Positions 1 to 4,398 of a stretch of DNA of 5,063 bases are shown here, in pieces. Numbering within the stretch: the first letter of the stretch is position 1; every line of letters begins with the position of its first letter. The notes under the pieces were generated by a model, which had not been told where the DNA came from, searched no databases, and saw nothing but the letters and a program-made list of their open reading frames with translations. The position numbers and the translations under genes are program-made. The DNA lies in the NCBI GenBank assembly GCA_009777365.1, contig WRLZ01000054.1, positions 1-5,063 of the forward strand. Direction: 5' to 3'. Source of the DNA: Candidatus Saccharimonadota bacterium (GTDB lineage Bacteria; Patescibacteriota; Saccharimonadia; Saccharimonadales; Saccharimonadaceae).

Positions 1-247
1 CGAAAGCTTGGGATGAGGCCGGAGGAGATTTCGGGAGGGGAGTAGTGGAAGACGGGGAAGGAGTCGACCTAGGGGGCGGCGGAGAGGATGGCGCAGGAGG
101 AGTGGCTACGACAGGGTAGGCGGGCTCTTGTCCGGGTATTGGTTGGTTGTTTAGCTTGGGTTGGGTTTGTTTGGCGACCTGTTGGTTTTGCTCGCCTAAG
201 ATGAGCTCTAGCTCTCTATTCAATTGCTCAGTATTTCGCCCAAACAT
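1..247 (-). CDS. Hypothetical Pro/Ser/Gln-rich protein, 5' part only (runs off left edge)
   Basis: I do not recognise this gene. Reading the minus strand from the ATG at 247 gives 82 codons without a stop up to the window edge. The product starts MFGRNTEQLNRELELILGEQ, a charged stretch likely to form an amphipathic helix. A Gln/Asn-rich linker follows, and from about residue 46 a low-complexity tract of Pro, Ser, Thr and Ala, including a run of four prolines. There is no signal peptide or membrane segment in the visible part. The tract looks like a flexible linker to a domain outside the window. The start is supported by a good promoter just upstream whose predicted transcript begins about 4 bases before the ATG; no Shine-Dalgarno sequence is present. 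Codons are often C-ending, as in the minus-strand kinase at 3649-4278. No function can be assigned. Confidence 0.6.
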   Translation of the reverse strand, partial: MFGRNTEQLNRELELILGEQNQQVAKQTQPKLNNQPIPGQEPAYPVVATPPAPSSPPPPRSTPSPSSTTPLPKSPPASSQAF

Positions 248-257
248 AATTATGTAT

Positions 258-287
258 ATTATACCATGAGGTAGGTATATTCACCAA
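258..287 (-). promoter_or_regulatory. Minus-strand promoter for the Pro-rich gene (near-leaderless)
   Basis: On the minus strand, TTGGTG (282-287) and TATAAT (258-263) are separated by 18 bp. The -10 is preceded by TGG, an extended -10. The expected transcript start is about 251, leaving about 4 bases before the ATG at 247, so the message would be almost leaderless. The same ATGGTATAAT string recurs near 389-398 (plus) and at the proximal antitoxin promoter (minus). Confidence 0.6.
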
Positions 288-359
288 GAAGCATGGTTTT
301 TGTGGGGTGGGGTTAAACTTTTTTACTACTGGAGATAATGAGAAAATCGCCAGAAATCC

Positions 360-398
360 TTGACTTTTGTTGCAAAGTGTGCTATAATATGGTATAAT
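360..398 (+). promoter_or_regulatory. Distal tandem overlapping promoters (P1a/P1b) for the aminotransferase operon
   Basis: Two complete sigma70-type promoters overlap with an offset of exactly 10 bp. P1a is TTGACT (360-365), 17 bp, then TATAAT (383-388) with extended TGC. P1b is TTGCAA (370-375), 17 bp, then TATAAT (393-398) with extended TGG. Predicted starts are about 395 and 405, giving leaders of roughly 80-90 bases to the ATG at 483. No riboswitch or clear hairpin was recognised in that leader. Confidence 0.7.
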
Positions 399-481
399 GG
401 GGGGAATGTTCTCTCGAAATCTTTATTGGGATGCTTGATATGTTGATAATAATGAGAAAGTGTGCTAGAATTATTTATAAT
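374..481 (+). repeat. Duplicated 15-bp promoter segment AAAGTGTGCTAKAAT
   Basis: The segment at 374-388 recurs at 457-471 with 14 of 15 bases identical (T versus G inside the -10), 83 bp apart. After each copy, 4 unrelated bases are followed by a second TATAAT (393-398 and 476-481), so the double -10 spacing of 10 bp is kept in both copies. It looks like a duplicated promoter element and not chance AT-richness. Confidence 0.65.
443..481 (+). promoter_or_regulatory. Proximal promoter (P2) for the aminotransferase gene, near-leaderless
   Basis: TTGATA (443-448), 17 bp, then TAGAAT (466-471) preceded by TGC as an extended -10. The expected start is about 478, leaving about 5 bases before ATG 483. 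A further TATAAT sits at 476-481, directly against the start codon, but its own -35 position (TGAGAA at 453) is weak. P2 argues against starting the gene at the GTG at 462, because that codon lies inside the promoter. Confidence 0.55.
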
Positions 482-482
482 T

Positions 483-1652
483 ATGAGAGATTTTAATATA
501 CCAGAAAATAAGTTTTATTTTGACTCGGCGTGTCAGACTTTGCGCCCGAAAAAGGTGCAGGACGCGATGATGGAGTATTATAACGACTACGGGACTTGCG
601 GGGAGAGGGTGAAGTATGAATGGGGGAAGAAGGTTGACGAGAAGGTGGATGAGGCGCGGAAGAGGTTGCTTAAGTACCTTGGGGCTTCGCCGAAGAAGTA
701 TTTTGTTTCGTGGACGCTCAATACGACTTATGGGTTGAATTTGGTTTTGGCGCAGCTTAATTTGCAGAAGTTGAAGATTCATAGGGTTATCACGAGCGAG
801 ATTGAGCATAATTCGGTGTTTTTGACGTCGATGAAGATGGCGCAGAATTGGCAGATCGAGCGGGAAGTCTTGAAAAGAGAAGATGATGGGAGCGTGAAGA
901 TTGATGATTACAGCGAGGCTTTGATAATTCTAAACGTGTCGTCGAATATTGATGGGCGAAAATTGAAAAATGTGAAAGATATTGTGAAGAAGGCGCACAA
1001 GAAAAAGAGTATTGTGATTTTGGACTGCGCGCAGGGGTTGATTGCCGCAAAGGATATTCTTCACAAATGCGGGGCGGATGTGATGTGTTTTTCGGCGCAT
1101 AAGGCGTATGGGCCTTCGCTCGGAGCGATTGTTTGCAAGAGGGATTTGATTGAGAATTTGACGATCAATTTCATTGGCGGCGGGATGGTGAATGATGTTT
1201 GGAAGAATAACTATAAGCTTTCGGCGGATAAGCCGAAGAGCGACCACGCGCACACGACTTTCGAGGCGGGGTTGCTTCCATACGCGGAGGTGATCGGGTT
1301 TGGGGCGGCGCTGGATTATATTGAAAAAGCCCAGAAAAGCGATAAGGTGAAAGAGATGGATAAGCTTGGGAATGATTTATTCAAGGCGCTGAAGAAAATG
1401 CCGAAGGTGAAATTGGTGAACGAGAAGGCTTCGAGTGTGATTACGTTTTATGTCAAAGGTTTCGATAGCCATTTGCTTGCGGGGGCTTTTGACGATGAGG
1501 GGATTATGGTAAGGAGCGGGTATTTTTGTTGCCATTATTATTTAAGCCATGTGAAGAAATATCCACCGCTGATTCGGGTTTCTTTGGGGTTGCATAACAC
1601 ACAAAAGGACGTGAAGAAGTTTATTGAGATATTGGAGAAGGTTGGTAAGTAA
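483..1652 (+). CDS. Class V aminotransferase, cysteine desulfurase (SufS/CsdA)-like
   Basis: PLP enzyme of 389 residues, close to the usual SufS length of about 400. Family members take sulfur from cysteine, giving alanine and an enzyme persulfide for Fe-S or thio-modification pathways; this is inferred here. Visible in order: an N-terminal FYFDSACQTLRP motif; IEHNS near residue 109, whose His would stack on PLP; LDCAQG with the PLP-nitrogen Asp near 181; SAHKAYGP with the Schiff-base Lys at 207; IGGGMV; TTFEAGLLP; RSGYFCC with candidate catalytic Cys at 349/350; and IRVSLGLHNT with the substrate-carboxylate Arg at 365. ATG 483 is preferred over GTG 462 because the family start fits and promoter P2 overlaps 462. 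There is no Shine-Dalgarno, in line with a near-leaderless start. No sufU, sufBCD or iscU is next to it. A class V aminotransferase with another substrate remains possible. Confidence 0.85.
   Translation: MRDFNIPENKFYFDSACQTLRPKKVQDAMMEYYNDYGTCGERVKYEWGKKVDEKVDEARKRLLKYLGASPKKYFVSWTLNTTYGLNLVLAQLNLQKLKIHRVITSEIEHNSVFLTSMKMAQNWQIEREVLKREDDGSVKIDDYSEALIILNVSSNIDGRKLKNVKDIVKKAHKKKSIVILDCAQGLIAAKDILHKCGADVMCFSAHKAYGPSLGAIVCKRDLIENLTINFIGGGMVNDVWKNNYKLSADKPKSDHAHTTFEAGLLPYAEVIGFGAALDYIEKAQKSDKVKEMDKLGNDLFKALKKMPKVKLVNEKASSVITFYVKGFDSHLLAGAFDDEGIMVRSGYFCCHYYLSHVKKYPPLIRVSLGLHNTQKDVKKFIEILEKVGK
1634..1641 (+). promoter_or_regulatory. Shine-Dalgarno inside the aminotransferase 3' end
   Basis: GGAGAAGG lies about 10 bases before ATG 1652, inside the last codons of the upstream gene. 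Together with the TAATG stop/start overlap it supports translational coupling and fixes the downstream start. Confidence 0.6.
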
Positions 1653-2635
1653 TGGTATGTGTTGCGGCGTTTATAATACTGGTTATCTTAAGCTTGTCGC
1701 TACCGATTGTTTGGCTCTTCAATAGGAAGCTGGCGAAGAGTATTTGGAACATGCTCAAGAAATCTTGGGGGTGCGTGGGGAAGAGGCTGACCTTTCGGAA
1801 GTGCGATACGAACTTTAAGGATGATATAAAAAACAAGTTGCTTCGGAAGGTTGTTTTCAAGAAACCGAAACTTGTGAAGCCTATAGGGATTGGGATTGAG
1901 ATTGCCGGGGTGTTGGTGGTGGTGATTTTTGTATGGAGCGTGCTGGAAGTCGTTAAGGGAGGTCTGGCGATGGTGGCCTTTGGGACATGCAATGTGGCAA
2001 GTCCGAACAATTGCGTGATCGGGAGCGCGGAGAGTTGCGCGATCGATGGCGGGGACTTGAATTGGTTCCAGGAATGGGGCGAGATATTCGCGATGATGCC
2101 GAGTAGGTTTCGCGCGTGGAATGTGGAGGAGTTTATACCGAGTTGGGAGAATGCCGAGGATGGGTTCGACGCTATAGATATATTCGATCCGGGGTGTGTG
2201 GTGTGTAGGAAAGCGTTCGAGAAACAGCTTGAGAGTGGGTTCTTTGAAGAACGAAATGTGTTGCTTTTGCCTTATGTGATAATGTTTGAGGGGGAGCCGA
2301 TGTTTCATAATTCGGAAGTGGTGGTGAGGTTTTTGGTGAGCGTGGATAACGAGACGGCTTGGAAAATTATACATAAATTATTCATGGAGGAGAACGAAAA
2401 GGGCGTGAACTTCCAGGAAGCGTTCAACGGGAATTACTCGCATGAAGAGGCTGAGGCGGTTTTGATGGGGTGGTTAAGGGAATTTGGGATGAATGCGGAA
2501 CTTATAAGGCAAAGGGCGTGGTCGGACAGGCACTCTTTCCGTATGAGTGAGGTTAGGTATATTGTCGAGCAGTTAGTTCGTACCAGGAAGATTCCGACGA
2601 TGATTTATGATGGGCGTATAAGGTTTGGGTTGTAG
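1652..2635 (+). CDS. Membrane-anchored DsbA-like thioredoxin-fold protein
   Basis: The 327-residue product has two hydrophobic segments, about residues 4-23 and 78-100, joined by a Lys/Arg-rich loop that should stay in the cytoplasm. This places residues 101-327 outside. That region has three evenly spaced cysteines (113, 121, 129), then DIFDPGCVVCRKAF with a CxxC pair at 182/185. A mostly helical insert follows, then RKIPTMIYDG, whose Pro 315 matches the cis-proline of thioredoxin folds. The order CxxC, helical insert, cis-Pro is that of DsbA-type proteins, so a thiol-disulfide oxidoreductase role at the cell envelope is likely but inferred. The protein ends 12 residues after the cis-Pro, so the usual last strand and helix look short or missing. 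The gene overlaps the aminotransferase stop by one base and ends 1 bp from a convergent gene. Confidence 0.75.
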   Translation: MVCVAAFIILVILSLSLPIVWLFNRKLAKSIWNMLKKSWGCVGKRLTFRKCDTNFKDDIKNKLLRKVVFKKPKLVKPIGIGIEIAGVLVVVIFVWSVLEVVKGGLAMVAFGTCNVASPNNCVIGSAESCAIDGGDLNWFQEWGEIFAMMPSRFRAWNVEEFIPSWENAEDGFDAIDIFDPGCVVCRKAFEKQLESGFFEERNVLLLPYVIMFEGEPMFHNSEVVVRFLVSVDNETAWKIIHKLFMEENEKGVNFQEAFNGNYSHEEAEAVLMGWLREFGMNAELIRQRAWSDRHSFRMSEVRYIVEQLVRTRKIPTMIYDGRIRFGL

Positions 2636-2636
2636 A

Positions 2637-3002
2637 CTAGGCTATTTCGCTAAATCGTTCTAGGGCTATTCTGTTGATTTCGTTATCGTCATAATTCTTC
2701 ATGTGAGAACAAATGGCAAGAAATGTAACAGTGTTTCCGCTAACGACAAGCCAGACACGAGGATATTGACTTGGTCGAAGCCCGCAGCTCATTACGACCA
2801 TCTCCAGCTTCCAAAGTGTCCAAATATCGTCGGCGTGTATTCTATGAATTTTTGCTGGCGCTATGACTTGTTGAGGGCACACTGGATCAAATTGCACTTC
2901 AAGGAGTTTTTTAGCTTTTCCAAAGCTATCTTCCAATGTTCGCATCTTTTTTGCGATTTTGGCAAATTCAGAATCAAAACTGTTATGCGACTGCCAAAAC
3001 AT
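2637..3002 (-). CDS. Probable RelE-fold-like toxin of a Panacea toxin-antitoxin pair
   Basis: From ATG 3002 this gives 121 residues. Helices at about 8-35 are followed by a strand-rich core: KIHRI (51-55), DIWTLWKLEMVV (59-70), then YPRVWLVVSGNTVTFLAICSH (80-100), and a C-terminal helix NEINRIALERFSEI. This order, with a Trp/Lys strand, an Arg-containing strand, the turn SGNTV and a hydrophobic strand, resembles RelE/ParE/HigB-type toxins, which usually cleave ribosome-bound mRNA or poison gyrase. I recognise the pattern by eye only; the exact family and target are not certain. The gene sits directly downstream of a Panacea antitoxin gene and overlaps its stop by 20 bases, typical of a toxin-antitoxin operon. 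An in-frame ATG at 3053 exists but would overlap the antitoxin by 71 bases. Its TAG is 1 bp from the convergent TAG, so no terminator fits between them. Confidence 0.6.
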   Translation of the reverse strand: MFWQSHNSFDSEFAKIAKKMRTLEDSFGKAKKLLEVQFDPVCPQQVIAPAKIHRIHADDIWTLWKLEMVVMSCGLRPSQYPRVWLVVSGNTVTFLAICSHMKNYDDNEINRIALERFSEIA

Positions 3003-3489
3003 CGGAAAAATCTGTCCCTCGGTAAAATGATAGTTCGTAAGCAATCTCTTCATTTGGATCAGTGCTAAGATACGGAGCCTCTTGATGTGTCAATGTTTCA
3101 AGTTGTTTGCCACTTAACCCGCCATATTTCTTAATAACGCGGTCGATGACAACTATATCGTCTTTATCGAATTGAGACACATCGGGCTTAACTGTTGAGG
3201 TGAATATTTCTTGTTTGTGATAATAGCAAACCAAGTCCCTGGTAGTATGTTTCAGCTTGCCGGATTTAACGAGTTTGGAAACTATATTCATATATTTGTC
3301 GGGCACAGGGCCCATCTTCCATGCTTTATAAGTATCGCCGGAAATGTTTATCATAGATTCCTTATACTCATATCTGTCAAAGTCAATATAATATAGGAGT
3401 TTAGCGAGTTTTTTCTTGCCATCAACAGATCCCCCTAGGCTATCACATATATATAGGATCAAATTCTCATACTTCTTGGTACCACTCAT
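2983..3489 (-). CDS. Panacea-domain (DUF4065, SocA-like) antitoxin
   Basis: From ATG 3489 the product has 168 residues, the normal size of a one-domain Panacea protein. Family signatures are KKKLAKLLYYIDFDRYEY (25-42), ISGDTYKAWKMGPVP (49-63) and LSGKQLETLTHQEAPY (125-140). Panacea is known as a promiscuous antitoxin domain that neutralises many unrelated toxins; SocA of Caulobacter also acts as a proteolytic adaptor for its toxin. The overlapping downstream gene is the expected toxin. ATG 3489 is chosen because the domain begins right after it and a strong promoter (3518-3547) lies just upstream. The frame is open to an ATG at 3585, adding 32 Lys- and Cys-containing residues, and a second promoter is placed to give a leaderless message from exactly that ATG, so a longer form is possible. 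Base composition lacks the strand skew of the neighbours. Confidence 0.8.
   Translation of the reverse strand: MSGTKKYENLILYICDSLGGSVDGKKKLAKLLYYIDFDRYEYKESMINISGDTYKAWKMGPVPDKYMNIVSKLVKSGKLKHTTRDLVCYYHKQEIFTSTVKPDVSQFDKDDIVVIDRVIKKYGGLSGKQLETLTHQEAPYLSTDPNEEIAYELSFYRGTDFSDVLAVA
3016..3020 (-). promoter_or_regulatory. Possible Shine-Dalgarno of the toxin gene
   Basis: GAGGG on the minus strand, inside the antitoxin 3' end, 13 bases before ATG 3002. The spacing is long but equals that of the kinase gene in this window. It favours 3002 over 3053 as the toxin start. Confidence 0.35.
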
Positions 3490-3517
3490 ACTGACACGCT
3501 TTCTTTTCTTTGTATTT

Positions 3518-3547
3518 ATTATACCATAAATAGAGCGCTTATTGCAA
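3518..3547 (-). promoter_or_regulatory. Proximal promoter of the toxin-antitoxin pair
   Basis: Minus strand TTGCAA (3542-3547), 18 bp, TATAAT (3518-3523) with extended TGG. The expected start near 3511 gives a leader of about 22 bases to ATG 3489. The leader is A/G-rich (AAAGAAAG) but has no strong Shine-Dalgarno. The promoter lies inside the longer reading frame that starts at 3585. Confidence 0.6.
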
Positions 3548-3591
3548 GTTTCACAGCATTTAGCTACTCTACTTAGACCTACCATGTCCTA

Positions 3592-3620
3592 ATTGTAGCA
3601 TAGCATAAATACAATAGCAA
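3592..3620 (-). promoter_or_regulatory. Distal promoter of the antitoxin, leaderless at ATG 3585; overlaps an inverted repeat
   Basis: Minus strand TTGCTA (3615-3620), 17 bp, TACAAT (3592-3597) with extended TGC. Seven bases beyond the -10 falls exactly on the A of ATG 3585. The -10 also forms one arm of an inverted repeat, ATTGTA (3592-3597) and TACAAT (3610-3615) with a 12-base gap, which could be an operator for autoregulation (inference). Confidence 0.4.
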
Positions 3621-3648
3621 TAATTTTCTAGCAGGCGTTATTGATCTA

Positions 3649-4278
3649 TTATTTTTGGGCGAGGTGGAGGAGGGTGTCGAGAGTGTCGGCGAGGGTTTTC
3701 TCGCGGGGTTGGCTGGAGTCGATCATGTAGGCGAGGCCAAGGCGGGCGTAGAAGTCGATGACCGGTTGGGTTTTGGTTTCGTATTCCTTGAGGCGGTGCT
3801 TGACGACCTTTTCGCTGGAGTCGTCCTTGCGGTGGTGGCGGCCTTCGTTTTCGTGGGTGACGCGCCAGCGCTGGAGGACTTCCTTTTTGCTAATATTCAG
3901 GACTAGGACGGCTTTGGTGGGGTGGTTAAACTTGATCAATGTATTCATGACAGGGTACTCTTCGCCGAACCAGCGGCCGACCGAGCTTAGGATCAGGGGT
4001 TTGCCAACCAGGGCTTTGTGGCCGAAATAGGGCAGGACGATGCGCTTGAATTCTTCTTGCGGGGCCATGCTGCCATTGTTAACACCTTTGACGGCCTTTT
4101 GGGTGAAGAGGCCAGCGTTGGAACGGATAATTTCGCCAGAGCTTAGAAATTCGGCGCCCAGGAGTTCGGCCAGTTTTCGGCCGAGGGTGTCTTTGCCGGC
4201 GAATGGTTGGCCAAAGATGTTGATGGCGCCAGTGCCGAGCCAGGATTTAATGAGTTTTATTTTTACTGCTTCATCCAT
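3649..4278 (-). CDS. Divergent adenylate kinase-family nucleoside monophosphate kinase
   Basis: Cytoplasmic P-loop kinase of 209 residues, near the length of short-LID adenylate kinases; it would transfer phosphate from ATP to a nucleoside monophosphate. The Walker A loop is GQPFAGKDT (23-31), where adenylate kinases have GxPGxGKGT. LSSGEIIR (45-52) matches the NMP-binding STGDMLR motif. LILSSVGRWFGEE (95-107) stands where DGFPR is expected and lacks its Asp, Phe and Pro. GRHHRKDDSSEKVVKHRLKE (146-165) matches the short LID and the Arg/Asp-Asp catalytic motif, and TQPVIDFY follows as in adenylate kinases. The AMP-site changes mean the substrate may not be AMP. No zinc-finger Cys in the LID. 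ATG 4278 is the only in-frame start near the AGGAG at 4292-4296. Third positions are C-rich, the mirror of the G-rich plus strand. Confidence 0.8.
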   Translation of the reverse strand: MDEAVKIKLIKSWLGTGAINIFGQPFAGKDTLGRKLAELLGAEFLSSGEIIRSNAGLFTQKAVKGVNNGSMAPQEEFKRIVLPYFGHKALVGKPLILSSVGRWFGEEYPVMNTLIKFNHPTKAVLVLNISKKEVLQRWRVTHENEGRHHRKDDSSEKVVKHRLKEYETKTQPVIDFYARLGLAYMIDSSQPREKTLADTLDTLLHLAQK

Positions 4279-4291
4279 TGGAACAGAATAT

Positions 4292-4296
4292 CTCCT
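4292..4296 (-). promoter_or_regulatory. Shine-Dalgarno of the nucleotide kinase
   Basis: AGGAG on the minus strand (within AAAGGAGAT), 13 bases before ATG 4278. The spacing is longer than the usual 5-9, but no other in-frame start lies closer. Confidence 0.5.
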
Positions 4297-4303
4297 TTGT
4301 TGT

Positions 4304-4342
4304 ATTATACTATATTATATCATAGCTGTCTGTGGTCTGCAA
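4304..4342 (-). promoter_or_regulatory. Promoter of the nucleotide kinase with double -10
   Basis: Minus strand TTGCAG (4337-4342), 17 bp, TATAAT (4314-4319) with extended TGA. A second TATAAT follows at 4304-4309, again 10 bp further, as in the aminotransferase promoter. Predicted starts are about 4307 and 4297, giving leaders of about 29 and 19 bases that include the AGGAG. Confidence 0.6.
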
Positions 4343-4363
4343 CTGCTCATGGAAGTGTCTTGC

Positions 4364-4392
4364 TTGCATTTTTGAACGAAACGTAGTATACT
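4364..4392 (+). promoter_or_regulatory. Leaderless promoter of yidC
   Basis: TTGCAT (4364-4369), 17 bp, TATACT (4387-4392). Seven bases past the -10 is 4399, the A of the yidC ATG, so the message is predicted to be leaderless. No Shine-Dalgarno lies before the ATG, which fits. It stands back to back with the kinase promoter, the two -35 boxes 21 bp apart. Confidence 0.6.
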
Positions 4393-4398
4393 TATCAT

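Noticed and set aside
338..397. 19-codon frame starting ATG 338 after GGAGATA, product MRKSPEILDFCCKVCYNMV
   Set aside because: It runs through both -10 and -35 boxes of the P1 promoters and would not be transcribed from them; too short to support otherwise.
462..482. GTG 462 as a start of the aminotransferase, adding seven residues
   Set aside because: It overlaps the P2 -10 region, has no Shine-Dalgarno, and the family start fits ATG 483.
405..482. Riboswitch or attenuator in the long leader of the aminotransferase
   Set aside because: No stable stem, conserved core or T-run could be found; it holds the second promoter instead.
1700..2374. Long minus-strand open frame of 224 codons across the Dsb-like gene
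   Set aside because: The product is rich in His, Pro and Arg with no domain pattern, as expected for the antisense of G-rich coding DNA.
2703..3068. 121-codon plus-strand open frame
   Set aside because: It is antisense to the toxin and the antitoxin 3' end and shows no recognisable domain; a shadow frame.
2630..3599. TTGTAG at 2630-2635 and 3594-3599 as a target-site duplication around the toxin-antitoxin block
   Set aside because: Six bases shared over a loose boundary region is easily chance; there are no terminal inverted repeats or integrase.
3600..3648. Rho-independent terminator after the nucleotide kinase
   Set aside because: Only weak AT pairs (CAATAA with TTATTG across a 14-base loop) and no T-run after them; read-through into the antitoxin is possible.
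3655..3906. Plus-strand open frame opposite the nucleotide kinase
   Set aside because: Val/Gly/Glu-rich low-complexity product that mirrors the C-rich kinase codons; no start signal.
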